Below, in pieces: positions 8,120 through 16,781 of a stretch of DNA of 64,000 nucleotides. The first letter of the stretch is position 1. Each line of letters opens with the position of its first letter. Origin of the DNA: DATIRA01 sp963766505 (lineage in GTDB: Bacteria > Pseudomonadota > Gammaproteobacteria > Steroidobacterales > Steroidobacteraceae). Position numbers and translations under genes: made by a program. The stretch is taken from assembly GCA_963766505.1 (NCBI GenBank), contig CAVYAL010000005.1, positions 558,001 through 622,000 of the forward strand, given 5' to 3'. The notes beneath the pieces were generated by a model. It was given only the letters and a program-made list of their open reading frames with translations, did no database searches and had not been told where the DNA came from.

Positions 8120-9052
8120 GTGGTCGAACTGAGCCACGACACGCGACCGATCATCGGCCAGGGCCCGCCGCTCGGCGCGGCATTCATCGCGCTCGCGCTG
8201 CTGTCCATCGCGCTGATGGTCGCCGACCACCGCTACCAGCAGCTCGACCTGGTCCGCAGCTGGCTCGGGGCCACCGCGTACCCGGTCCAGCGGGCGATCG
8301 ACCTGCCCTTCCGGGCCTGGGACTGGCTCACCGGCTCGTTCGCCGACCGCAGCCGCCTGCGCCGCGAGAACCTCGAGCTCAGCACCCGCCTGCGCCTGGC
8401 AAACCTGCAGCTGCAGCGATTCGCCGCCCTGGAGGACGAGAACCGACGCCTGCGTGACATGCGGGAGAACACCGCGGGCGTGGCCGAGCGGGTCCTGGTC
8501 GCGTCGATCCTGAACGTCGATCTGGACCCGTTCCGGCACCGGGTGCTGCTGGACAAGGGGGCCCGCGACGGCGTCTTCAAGGGCCAGGCCGTGCTCGACG
8601 GAGAGGGCATCTTCGGACAGGTCTGGCGGGTCAACGAACTGACCAGCGAGGTCATCCTGATCAGCGACGCCGAGCACGCGATCCCGGTCGCCTCGAACCG
8701 CAGCGGGGTCCGCAGCATCGCCGTCGGCACCGGAGACTCGGAGCGACTGTCGCTGCCCTTCGTCACGGCCGAGGCGGACCTCAGGACCGAGGACCTGCTG
8801 ATCTCGACGGGTCTCGGCGGGGTCTTCCCCCCCGGCTACCCGGTGGCCCGCATCACGCGCGTCGAGCGCGCATCGAACGCCACGTTCGCGATCGTCGAAG
8901 CCCGCCCGACGGCCAGGCTGGCGATGGACCGCGAGGTCCTGCTGGTCTGGTTCAGGGAGGAACCACAGGCCGGGCCGCCGCCAGAGGCTGCGGATTCAGG
9001 CGAGCAAGCGCAGCCGCCGGCCGCTCGAGCTGCCGATGAGGCCGCGCAATGA
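8120..9052 (+). CDS. mreC: Rod shape-determining protein MreC
   Basis: MreC (310 aa) is a periplasmic elongasome scaffold anchored by one N-terminal helix (about residues 17-38, AAFIALALLSIALMVAD). A coiled coil follows at about 75-115 (RRENLELSTRLRLANLQLQR). The beta-rich MreC core (VLLDKGARDGVFKGQAV, then VISDAEHAIPV-like strands and VFPPGYPVARI) spans about 120-280. The tail after residue 285 is Ala/Pro/Glu-rich and probably disordered. The start is GTG 8120, 28 nt after mreB. The stop overlaps the mreD ATG as ATGA. Confidence 0.95.
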   Translation: MVELSHDTRPIIGQGPPLGAAFIALALLSIALMVADHRYQQLDLVRSWLGATAYPVQRAIDLPFRAWDWLTGSFADRSRLRRENLELSTRLRLANLQLQRFAALEDENRRLRDMRENTAGVAERVLVASILNVDLDPFRHRVLLDKGARDGVFKGQAVLDGEGIFGQVWRVNELTSEVILISDAEHAIPVASNRSGVRSIAVGTGDSERLSLPFVTAEADLRTEDLLISTGLGGVFPPGYPVARITRVERASNATFAIVEARPTARLAMDREVLLVWFREEPQAGPPPEAADSGEQAQPPAARAADEAAQ

Positions 9053-9531
9053 GGCGGGGCGCGCTTTCCTCCCGGCTGGGCTACTGGGTCAGCATCGCCG
9101 CCGGACTGGTGCTCGCGATCGTGCCGCTGCCGGACTGGCTGGATCCGGTGCGGCCGGATCTCGCGCTGCTCGCCGTCATCTACTGGATTCTCGCCGCTCC
9201 CCGCATGGCTGGCCTTGGGTCAGCCTGGCTGGCCGGCCTCGGGCTGGACGTCCTCAAGGGCATGGTCCTCGGCCAGCATGCGCTGGGATTCCTGGTGGTC
9301 GCCTTCCTCACGCATCGCCTGCAGCTGCGAATGCGGATGTTCCCGCTGCTGCACCAGGCAATCGTCGTGATGCTGCTGCTGGGCGTCTATCACTTCCTGA
9401 TCTTCTGGACCGACGGGCTCACCGGCCACGGCTACACGAACGCGTCGCAGTGGCTGCCGGTGCTCTCCGGCGGTCTGCTGTGGCCGCTGATCGTGGCACT
9501 GGGTGACACACTGGCCCGCCGGTCGCGGTGA
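9049..9531 (+). CDS. mreD: Rod shape-determining membrane protein MreD
   Basis: MreD (160 aa) is a small polytopic inner-membrane partner of MreC. The protein is largely hydrophobic, with about five helices, including YWVSIAAGLVLAIVPLPDWL, PDLALLAVIYWIL and MLLLGVYHFLIFW. The WxxGLxLDVLxGxxLGQHALGF segment (around residues 60-85) is the conserved core of the family. The ATG overlaps the mreC stop. mrdA begins 19 nt after its end. Confidence 0.93.
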   Translation: MRRGALSSRLGYWVSIAAGLVLAIVPLPDWLDPVRPDLALLAVIYWILAAPRMAGLGSAWLAGLGLDVLKGMVLGQHALGFLVVAFLTHRLQLRMRMFPLLHQAIVVMLLLGVYHFLIFWTDGLTGHGYTNASQWLPVLSGGLLWPLIVALGDTLARRSR

Positions 9532-9550
9532 ACATGCCGGTGACGCGCTG

Positions 9551-11485
9551 ATGCCTCGTCCGGTGCGCCTGAAGGATCATTGGGCCGAGCAGCGGCTGTT
9601 CGGCCGCCGCGTCATTGCGGCCTCGGTCGTGATCCTGCTGGTACTCGCGTTGCTGGTGGCCCGACTGTTCTACCTCCAGGTGCTGCGCCACGAGTACTTC
9701 AGCGAACTCTCGCAGGGCAACCAGATACGGATCGACCCGATCCCGCCCAACCGGGGGCTGATCCTGGACCGCAACGGCCTGCCTCTGGCGCTGAACAGGC
9801 CCGCCTACCAGCTCGAGATCGTGCGTGAGCAGACCCCGGACCTGCGGCAGACTCTGGAGGACCTCGCCGGACTGGGCCTGATCGAACCGGACGAGATCGA
9901 GCGCCTGGTCAAGACGATCAAGGCGCGTCGCAGCTTCGACTCGGTACCGGTCAAGCTGCAGCTGAGCGAAGAGCAGCTCGCCCGCTTCGCGGTTCACCGC
10001 CCCGACTTCCCGGGCGTCGAGATCCGTCCCCGGATGACCCGCTACTACCCCCAGGGCGGCACCGGCGTGCACGCGCTCGGCTACGTCGGGGCGATCAGCG
10101 AGAAGGACCAGGAGCGCATCGACCTGCCGAACTACGCGGGCACGACGCTGATCGGAAAGCTCGGCCTCGAGCGCGCCTACGAGGACGAGCTGCACGGCGA
10201 TACCGGCTACCAGCAACTGCTGGTGAACGCGCAGGGACGCAGGGTGGAGCGCATAGGGCTCGCGGCGCCGCAGCTCGAACGACGCGAGCCGGTCGCCGGC
10301 AACGACCTGATCCTGTCGATAGATGCCCGCCTGCAGCAGGTGATCGAGCAGGAACTCGCCGGGCGGCGGGCCGCCGTCGTCGCGATCGACCCGCGCAACG
10401 GCGACGTGCTCGCCTTCGTGAGCACGCCCACCTTCGACCCGAACGGATTCGCGCGCGGACTCACCTACGCCGAGTATTCGGCGCTCGAGAACGACATCGA
10501 CAAGCCGCTCTACGACCGGGCGCTGCGCGGCGTCTATCCGCCAGGCTCGACGATCAAGCCGCTGGTGGCTCTTGCAGCGCTCGAGTACGGCGTCATGGAC
10601 GCAGTCGACAGCCGTTTCTGCCGCGGGTTTTTCCAGCTGCCCGGATCGAGCCACCGCTTTCGCGACTGGAAGCGCGGCGGCCACGGCACGGTGGACATGC
10701 ACGACGCCATCGCGCAGTCCTGCGACGTCTACTTCTACCAGGTCGCCGATGCGATGGGGATCGACCGGCTGCACGACTTCCTGGTCCGCTTCGGCCTCGG
10801 CGGAAAGACGGGCATCGACATCGGCGGCGAACGCGACGGACTCGTGCCCTCGCGTGCCTGGAAGAAGACGGCCTTCAAGCGCAAGGACATGCAGGTCTGG
10901 TTTCCGGGAGAAACAGTCATCGCCGGCATTGGCCAGGGCTACATGCTGACCACCCCGCTGCAGCTGGCGCACGCGGCGGCCACGATCGCCGCGCGCGGCA
11001 AGCGCTACGCTCCGAGGCTGGTCAAGGGCATCCGCGATTCGAAGACCGGGGAGTTGCGCCAGCTCGAGGCCCGCGAACTCCCCCCGGTCACGGTCAGCGA
11101 CCCGGCCCACTGGGAGACGATCATCGACGGGATGATCGGCGTGATGAACGATGCACGCGGCACCGCGCGCCGCAGCCAGGCCGGCGCGCCGTACCGGATC
11201 GCAGGCAAGACCGGCACGGCCCAGGTCTTCAGCGTCGGCCAGAGCGAGCGCTACGACGAAAGCGAGATCGGGGAAAGGCTGCGGGACCACGCACTGTTCA
11301 TAGCCTTCGCGCCGGCCGAGGACCCGCAGCTCGCAGTCGCGGTACTGGTCGAGAACGGCCGCAGCGGAAGCGGCACGGCGGCACCGATCGCCCGCAGGAT
11401 TTTCGATGCCTACCTGCTGCCGCCCGAGGCCCAGCCCGAGCCGGCCGGGACCGAGCAGCAAGCCGCCGGGGAGATCGAGGAATGA
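9551..11485 (+). CDS. mrdA: Penicillin-binding protein 2 (elongasome transpeptidase)
   Basis: PBP2 (644 aa) cross-links peptidoglycan during cell elongation with RodA. It has a cytoplasmic basic start and one TM helix (residues about 21-42), then the dimerisation/pedestal domain and the transpeptidase domain. The active-site Ser is in GVYPPGSTIKPLVALAALE (SxxK), the second motif is QSCDVYFYQ (SCD replacing SxN, as usual in PBP2), and the third is AGKTGTAQVF. The start is ATG 9551; the reading frame is open a further 48 nt upstream, overlapping mreD, but PRPVRLKDHW fits the family N-terminus. The stop overlaps rodA as ATGA. Confidence 0.97.
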   Translation: MPRPVRLKDHWAEQRLFGRRVIAASVVILLVLALLVARLFYLQVLRHEYFSELSQGNQIRIDPIPPNRGLILDRNGLPLALNRPAYQLEIVREQTPDLRQTLEDLAGLGLIEPDEIERLVKTIKARRSFDSVPVKLQLSEEQLARFAVHRPDFPGVEIRPRMTRYYPQGGTGVHALGYVGAISEKDQERIDLPNYAGTTLIGKLGLERAYEDELHGDTGYQQLLVNAQGRRVERIGLAAPQLERREPVAGNDLILSIDARLQQVIEQELAGRRAAVVAIDPRNGDVLAFVSTPTFDPNGFARGLTYAEYSALENDIDKPLYDRALRGVYPPGSTIKPLVALAALEYGVMDAVDSRFCRGFFQLPGSSHRFRDWKRGGHGTVDMHDAIAQSCDVYFYQVADAMGIDRLHDFLVRFGLGGKTGIDIGGERDGLVPSRAWKKTAFKRKDMQVWFPGETVIAGIGQGYMLTTPLQLAHAAATIAARGKRYAPRLVKGIRDSKTGELRQLEARELPPVTVSDPAHWETIIDGMIGVMNDARGTARRSQAGAPYRIAGKTGTAQVFSVGQSERYDESEIGERLRDHALFIAFAPAEDPQLAVAVLVENGRSGSGTAAPIARRIFDAYLLPPEAQPEPAGTEQQAAGEIEE

Positions 11486-12627
11486 GGGACGAAATCGCAG
11501 GCCCCGGATACACGAGCCGCACGCAGCGCACGCTGACCGGCAGCGGCAGGGTGCTCGAAGCGCTGCACCTGGACGGGCCACTGCTGCTCGCGCTGCTCGC
11601 GGTCTGTGCGGCAGGCTTGATCGTGCTGTTCAGTGCGGCGGGCGAGGATTTTCCCGTGTTCCTCAGGCAGGCCACACGCGCCGGCATCGCGTTCGCCGTG
11701 CTGGTGGCCATGGCCCAGATACCGCCGCGCATGCTGCGGGTGGCGGCCCCCTGGCTCTATGCCGCCGGGGTGCTGCTGCTCGTCATCGTCGCCGTCACCG
11801 GCGACGTCGCGATGGGGGCCCAGCGGTGGCTCGACCTCGGCGTCGTACGATTCCAGCCGTCGGAGATCATGAAGATCGCCGTGCCGATGGTCTGCGCATG
11901 GTTCCTGCAGGACCGGCCCCTGCCGCCGGACTTGCGAAGCCTGCTGGTGCTGTCGGTCGCGATCCTGGTCCCCACGCTGCTGATCGCGGAGCAACCGGAC
12001 CTGGGAACCTCGCTGCTCGTGGCAAGCGGTGGCGTGCTGGTCGTGCTGCTTGCAGGTCTTCAGTTCCGCTACATAGCGGCGCTCGGCGCACTCGTGCTGG
12101 CCGCCGTACCGGTCGTCTGGCACATGCTGCACGACTACCAGCGACAGCGCGTGCTCACCTTCCTCAATCCCCAGACCGACCCGCTCGGCGCCGGCTACCA
12201 CACGATCCAGTCGCAGATCGCCATCGGCTCGGGCGGGGTGTTCGGCAAGGGCTACATGAACGGCAGCCAGGCACAGCTGGAGTTCCTGCCGGAGCGGTCG
12301 ACGGACTTCATTTTCGCCGTGATCGGTGAGGAATGGGGCCTGGTCGGCCTGGTCGTGCTGCTGCTGCTCTACGTGCTCGTGATCGCACGCGGCCTGTACA
12401 TCGCGGTACAGGCCCAGGACACCTTCTCGCGCCTGCTGGCCGGCAGCCTGTCGCTGACCTTCGGCGTCTACGTGTTCGTCAACGCCGGCATGGTCGCGGG
12501 GCTGTTGCCGGTCGTCGGAGTACCACTGCCGCTGGTGAGCTACGGCGGCACCTCGATGGTGACCCTCATGGCGGGCTTCGGTATCCTGATGTCCATCCAC
12601 TCCCGCCGCAAGCTGGTCGCAACGTGA
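11482..12627 (+). CDS. rodA: Peptidoglycan glycosyltransferase RodA
   Basis: RodA (381 aa) is a SEDS glycosyltransferase that polymerises lipid II with PBP2. It has about ten TM helices. SEDS motifs are visible: GAQRWLDLGVVRFQPSEIMK, LIAEQPDLGTSLLV, GSGGVFGKGYMNGSQAQLEF with the essential Asp/Glu region following in FLPERSTDFIFAVIGEEWG, and PLPLVSYGGTSMV near the C-terminus. It overlaps mrdA by 4 nt and the mltB GTG start by 4 nt, indicating tight translational coupling. Confidence 0.97.
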   Translation: MRDEIAGPGYTSRTQRTLTGSGRVLEALHLDGPLLLALLAVCAAGLIVLFSAAGEDFPVFLRQATRAGIAFAVLVAMAQIPPRMLRVAAPWLYAAGVLLLVIVAVTGDVAMGAQRWLDLGVVRFQPSEIMKIAVPMVCAWFLQDRPLPPDLRSLLVLSVAILVPTLLIAEQPDLGTSLLVASGGVLVVLLAGLQFRYIAALGALVLAAVPVVWHMLHDYQRQRVLTFLNPQTDPLGAGYHTIQSQIAIGSGGVFGKGYMNGSQAQLEFLPERSTDFIFAVIGEEWGLVGLVVLLLLYVLVIARGLYIAVQAQDTFSRLLAGSLSLTFGVYVFVNAGMVAGLLPVVGVPLPLVSYGGTSMVTLMAGFGILMSIHSRRKLVAT

Positions 12628-13688
12628 GAAGGCATTCCCTACGGCGTTTCCTGCCGCGATCCCTGCTGCCCGCGCTGATCCCCGCGACGCTGCTGGCCGC
12701 GGTCGCACCGCACGCATCGGCGCTGGACGCCGGGCGCAGCGAAGTCACGGGCTTCATCGAGGAGATGACCTCGCGACACGGCTTCGACAGCAGCTCGCTC
12801 GGCCGGGTGTTCAGCCAGGTAGAGACCCGCCAGTCGATCATCGATGCGATGTCCAGGCCCGCCGAGAAGCGCCTGAGCTGGGACGAGTACCGCGCCATCT
12901 TCATGACCGATCGCCGCATCGACCGCGGGCACGAGGTCGCCGCGAGCCAGGCGGAGGCTCTCGGCCGCGCCGCTGCCTCCGGCGTGCCGGCCAGCGTGAT
13001 CCTCGCGATCGTGGGCGTCGAGACGTTCTATGGCGAACGGACCGGCAGCTACCCGGTGATAGACGCGCTGTCGACTCTTGCCTTCGATTATCCGCCCCGC
13101 GCCGACTTCTTCCGCAAGGAACTCGAGCAGTTCCTGCTGATGTCGCGCGAGGAATCGCTGGACCCGCTGCGCCCGAAAGGATCCTACGCCGGCGCGATGG
13201 GCATCCCGCAGTTCATGCCCAGCAGCTTCCGCGCCTACGCGGTCGATGGCGGCGGCGATGGCCATCGCGACCTCTGGTCGGACTGGGATGATGTCTTCGC
13301 CAGCGTCGCGAACTACCTCAAGGTCCATGGCTGGCGGCCAGGAGAGCCGGTCATGGCGGCCGCATCCGTGCAGGGTGCACGGCTGGACGGGCTCGAGTTC
13401 GGCAGCGTAGCGCTCGATCAGACGGTCGGCTCGCTGCGCCAGCGTGGAGTCTCGTTCGAGACGCCGCTGCCCGACTCGGCGCCGGCCGTGCTGCTGCGCC
13501 TGCCCGGCGAATCTGTGCCGGAGTACCGGGTGGGGTTCAGGAATTTCTACGTCATCACGCGTTACAACCGCAGCCAGCTCTACGCCAGTGCCGTCAGCGA
13601 TCTCGCGGATGCCCTCGGCCGTGGTGCAGCCACCGCGGATGATTCCGCACCGGGACCGTGGACCAGCGGTCCGGGCACGGGACGATGA
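12624..13688 (+). CDS. mltB: Lytic murein transglycosylase B
   Basis: This 354-residue lytic transglycosylase cleaves MurNAc-GlcNAc bonds to give anhydroMurNAc ends. The catalytic Glu is in LAIVGVETFYGERTGSYPV, followed by the SLT-3 signatures ALSTLAFDYPPRADFF, YAGAMGIPQFMPSS and DLWSDWDDVFASVANYL. The N-terminus (RRFLPRSLLPALIPATLLAA) is a signal peptide without an obvious lipobox. The GTG start at 12624 overlaps the rodA stop (GTGA); it is the only candidate that retains the signal peptide. The C-terminal 25 residues are Gly/Pro/Ser-rich and unconserved in appearance. Confidence 0.93.
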   Translation: MRRHSLRRFLPRSLLPALIPATLLAAVAPHASALDAGRSEVTGFIEEMTSRHGFDSSSLGRVFSQVETRQSIIDAMSRPAEKRLSWDEYRAIFMTDRRIDRGHEVAASQAEALGRAAASGVPASVILAIVGVETFYGERTGSYPVIDALSTLAFDYPPRADFFRKELEQFLLMSREESLDPLRPKGSYAGAMGIPQFMPSSFRAYAVDGGGDGHRDLWSDWDDVFASVANYLKVHGWRPGEPVMAAASVQGARLDGLEFGSVALDQTVGSLRQRGVSFETPLPDSAPAVLLRLPGESVPEYRVGFRNFYVITRYNRSQLYASAVSDLADALGRGAATADDSAPGPWTSGPGTGR

Positions 13689-13731
13689 CGGACTGCCAGA
13701 CACACCAGGACACCAGGCCCCCACCGCACCC

Positions 13732-14934
13732 ATGAGACTGTCATTCAGATTGCTTGCCTCCGTATTGCCGACCCTGGCGCTGCTCGCCTGCTCCGGCGGC
13801 GGGGAGGGACCCTCCGGCGAACCGGCCGCGGCGCTCGAACCGCCGCCCTCGGAGGCGCCGGCGACGCCGATCCCCGCGCCACCGGACCTCAAGGCGCGGA
13901 GCTTCATCCTGCTCGACCACGACAGCGGCCGCGTGCTGGCCGCCCTCGACCCCGACTCGAGGCAGGAGCCGGCCAGCCTGACCAAGCTGATGACGGCCTA
14001 CGTGGTGTTCAAGGCACTCGAGGAGGGCCGCATCAAGCTCGACGACATGGTGACCATCAGCGAGTACGCCTGGAAACAGGAAGGCTCGCGCATGTTCGTC
14101 GAGGTCGGCAAGCAGGTGTCCGTCGAGGACCTGATACTCGGAATGATCGTGCAGTCGGGAAACGACGCAACCGTCGCGCTGGCCGAGCACGTGGCCGGGA
14201 CGGAGCCCGCGTTCGCGCAGATGATGAACGCCTACGCCGCGCAGCTCGGCATGAGCGGGTCGCATTTCACGAACTCCCCGGGGATGCCCGGTCCCGAGCA
14301 CTACATCACCGCGCGCGACGTGGCGGTGCTCTCCTCGGCGATCATCCGCGAGTTCCCCGAGTACTACCGCTGGTACTCGCAGAAGGAATACACCTGGAAC
14401 GGCATCACGCAGCAGAATCGCAACGGGCTGCTGTGGCGTGACCCGACGGTCGACGGCGTCAAGACCGGCCACACCGAGTCGGCAGGCTACTGCCTGGCCA
14501 CGTCCGCGCAGCGGGATGGAATGCGCCTGGTCGCGGCCGTACTCGGCACCGACTCGATGCGCGCACGCGAGGACGCCAATGCGGCGCTGCTGAACTACGG
14601 TTTCAATTTCTTCGAGACGCGCCGCGTCTACGGCGCCGGCCAGCCTCTCACCTCGGCGCGCGTGTGGAAAGGTGCGCAGCCGGAGGTCGGGCTGGTACTC
14701 GGCAAGGACCTCTACGTCACCGGCCAGCGCGGCCGGATGGGCAGCGTACAGGCCGAGTTCGAGCTTCCCGAACCGGTGGTCGCTCCGCTCAGCAAGGGCA
14801 CGAGCATCGGCACTGCCCTCATCGTCGTCGACGGCGCGACGGTCGCCTCGCACGAGGTGTATCCGGCGGATGACGTGCCCGCGGGCGGACTGTTCCGTCG
14901 CGCGGTCGACTCGGTGCGCCTCTGGTTCGAATGA
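13732..14934 (+). CDS. dacA: D-alanyl-D-alanine carboxypeptidase (PBP5/6 type), predicted lipoprotein
   Basis: This 400-residue DD-carboxypeptidase trims the terminal D-Ala of peptidoglycan pentapeptides. The three active-site motifs are present: SLTKLM near residue 84, SGNDA near 143 and KTGHT near 244. The C-terminal PBP5 beta domain ends in an amphipathic helix (LFRRAVDSVRLWF), the usual membrane anchor of this class. Unusually, the N-terminus has a lipobox, LLAC followed by SGGG at about residues 18-21, and a Pro/Glu/Ala-rich linker, so lipidation is also predicted. The stop overlaps the next gene as ATGA. There is no rlpA between mltB and dacA, unlike many relatives. Confidence 0.93.
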   Translation: MRLSFRLLASVLPTLALLACSGGGEGPSGEPAAALEPPPSEAPATPIPAPPDLKARSFILLDHDSGRVLAALDPDSRQEPASLTKLMTAYVVFKALEEGRIKLDDMVTISEYAWKQEGSRMFVEVGKQVSVEDLILGMIVQSGNDATVALAEHVAGTEPAFAQMMNAYAAQLGMSGSHFTNSPGMPGPEHYITARDVAVLSSAIIREFPEYYRWYSQKEYTWNGITQQNRNGLLWRDPTVDGVKTGHTESAGYCLATSAQRDGMRLVAAVLGTDSMRAREDANAALLNYGFNFFETRRVYGAGQPLTSARVWKGAQPEVGLVLGKDLYVTGQRGRMGSVQAEFELPEPVVAPLSKGTSIGTALIVVDGATVASHEVYPADDVPAGGLFRRAVDSVRLWFE

Positions 14935-15818
14935 CGGTCTCGGCGCCTTTCCCGACCTGCTACCTGAACGGCGACTTCCTGCCGCTCATCGAGGCGCGCA
15001 TTTCCCCGCTGGACCGGGCGTTCCTGTTCGCCGACGGCGTCTACGAGGTCGTCCCCGTCCACCGCGGCCGCCCATTCCTGCTGCGGGAGCACCTGGACCG
15101 GCTCGAGCGGAGTCTCGCGGCGATCCGGCTCGAGCCGCCGCTGGACCAGACAGGCTGGGCGCGGATCGTCACGGAACTCGTCTCCAGGACAGCGGCGGCG
15201 GAGGTCCTTGTCTACATGCAGGTCAGTCGCGGCGCCGAGCACGGGCGCAATCACCTGTTCCCCTCGGCCCCCTCGCCGACGACTTTCGCCTTCGCGAGCC
15301 CATACCCCGTGCCCCACGCGAGAATCCTGGAATCCGGACTCGCTGCCGCGACGTTGACGGACATCCGCTGGCAACGCTGCGACATCAAGGCGACAGCGCT
15401 GCTCGCCAACGTGCTGCTGCGACAGCAGGCCGCTGATTCGGGATGCGACGAGGCGCTGCTGGTTTCGGACGGCCTGCTGCGCGAGGGCTCCTCGAGCACC
15501 GTGCTCGCCCTGATCGACGGGCAGATCCGGACTCCGCCGAACGACCACCACATCCTTCCCGGCACGTCGCGGGACGCGCTGCTGGAACTCGCGGCAGGCT
15601 GGCTGCCCGTCTCGGTCGGCCCGGTCACGGTCGAGGAGCTGCGCCGTGCCGACGAGGTCTGGATCGCCTCGGCGGGCCGGGGCCTGCTGCCGGTGACCCG
15701 GATCGACGACCAGCCCGTCGGCCCCGGCCGGCCGGGGCCATGCTGGCGGGAGCTGTATCGCCGGCTGCAGGCTCATCTCGACGAGATCGCCTCGACGCCC
15801 GCGCTCGAGACTGGTTGA
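14931..15818 (+). CDS. D-amino acid aminotransferase (fold-type IV PLP enzyme)
   Basis: The 295-residue protein belongs to the D-amino acid transaminase/branched-chain transaminase superfamily. Key elements are PLDRAFLFADGVYEVVP near residue 25, the PLP-binding Lys in RCDIKATALLANVL near 150, EALLVSDGLLREGSSS near 180 and the phosphate-binding ILPGTSRDALLEL near 215. Following a DD-carboxypeptidase, which releases D-Ala, a D-alanine transaminase (Dat-like) is the likeliest function. Aminodeoxychorismate lyase is a less likely alternative of the same fold. It overlaps dacA by 4 nt. Confidence 0.85.
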   Translation: MTVSAPFPTCYLNGDFLPLIEARISPLDRAFLFADGVYEVVPVHRGRPFLLREHLDRLERSLAAIRLEPPLDQTGWARIVTELVSRTAAAEVLVYMQVSRGAEHGRNHLFPSAPSPTTFAFASPYPVPHARILESGLAAATLTDIRWQRCDIKATALLANVLLRQQAADSGCDEALLVSDGLLREGSSSTVLALIDGQIRTPPNDHHILPGTSRDALLELAAGWLPVSVGPVTVEELRRADEVWIASAGRGLLPVTRIDDQPVGPGRPGPCWRELYRRLQAHLDEIASTPALETG

Positions 15819-15849
15819 CTTGCCTCCGCAACGCCCCCAGAAAGACCCG

Positions 15850-16125
15850 ATGGACAACGTGACGCACGAAGACACGCTGCTGGAATTTCCCTGCGACTTT
15901 CCGATCAAGATCATGGGACATGCGACAGACGAGTTCCGCAGTCTCGCGATCGGAATCGTCGCCAGGCACTTCGGCGAGCTCCCCGCCGAGCGCATCGCGG
16001 AGAGGCCGAGTTCGCGGGGTCGCTACATTTCGGTGACCTGCACCGTACGCGCCGAAAGCAAGGCCCAGCTCGACGCCGCCTACATGGAACTCACTTCCTG
16101 CCGGCAGGTACTGGTCGCGCTCTAG
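15850..16125 (+). CDS. ybeD: YbeD/DUF493 family protein
   Basis: This small cytosolic protein (91 aa) has an ACT-like ferredoxin fold (DUF493). It contains the family start LLEFPCDFPIKIMG, and RYISVTCTVRAESKAQLDAAYMEL in the second half. Its exact role is not established, but it is very often next to lipB, as here. A TTG at 15820 would add 10 residues, but ATG 15850 fits the family length (E. coli YbeD is about 87 aa). Here ybeD is convergent with lipB rather than upstream in the same operon, and the two stop codons share the tetranucleotide CTAG (16122-16125). Confidence 0.9.
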   Translation: MDNVTHEDTLLEFPCDFPIKIMGHATDEFRSLAIGIVARHFGELPAERIAERPSSRGRYISVTCTVRAESKAQLDAAYMELTSCRQVLVAL

Positions 16126-16781
16126 CAGGCCCCGCGCAACCACGGATCCTCGGCCACGGCCGCATCGAGCGACAGCGCTGAGAGCAAACGCGGCGCCAGC
16201 GCGCGAGCGACCGCGCGGGTATCGGCCGGGCCACCGAGGTCGCGGACCTGGGTCATCCTGAGTCCCGCGAATCCGCATGGATTGATCCTGCCGAACGGCT
16301 CCAGATCCATCGCGACGTTGAGCGCCAGCCCGTGGTAACTGCGCGACCTGCGGATGCGCAGGCCGATGCTCGCGATCTTGCTGCCCTCGACGTAGACGCC
16401 GGGCGCGTCGCGCCGCCCGCTGGCCGTGATCCCCCATTCGGCCAGCGTCTCGACCACCGCCCTCTCGATGCCCTCGACCAGCGCGCGGACGCCGAGCCCG
16501 AGGCGCCCGAGGTCCAGCAGCGGATAGACCACCAGCTGGCCCGGGCCGTGGTAGGTCACCTGTCCGCCTCGGTCCACCTGCACGACCGGGATGTCACCCG
16601 GCGCGAGCAGGTGCTCTTCGCGCGCGTTCATGCCGAGCGTGAACACCGGTGGATGCTCGAGGAACCAGAGCTGGTCCGGTCCGTTCGCGTCGCGCTGCTC
16701 GCACCAGGCCTGCATCGCATGCCATGTCGGCTCGTAATCCACGCGCCCCAGCCATCGCAACGATGCTGGCGGCGCCGGCAT
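16122..16781 (-). CDS. lipB: Octanoyl-[acyl-carrier-protein] protein transferase
   Basis: LipB (219 aa) moves octanoate from ACP to lipoyl domains such as GcvH and the E2 subunits. The substrate pocket motif RGGQVTYHGPGQLVVYPLLD is near residue 70. The catalytic Lys is in VEGSKIASIGLRI and the catalytic Cys in INPCGFAGLRMTQV. The HPPVFTLG segment near residue 43 is also conserved. The ATG shares one base with the lipA stop, so lipA is upstream in the same transcript. GcvH, a client, is encoded at 48.4-48.8 kb. Confidence 0.96.
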   Translation of the reverse strand: MPAPPASLRWLGRVDYEPTWHAMQAWCEQRDANGPDQLWFLEHPPVFTLGMNAREEHLLAPGDIPVVQVDRGGQVTYHGPGQLVVYPLLDLGRLGLGVRALVEGIERAVVETLAEWGITASGRRDAPGVYVEGSKIASIGLRIRRSRSYHGLALNVAMDLEPFGRINPCGFAGLRMTQVRDLGGPADTRAVARALAPRLLSALSLDAAVAEDPWLRGAC

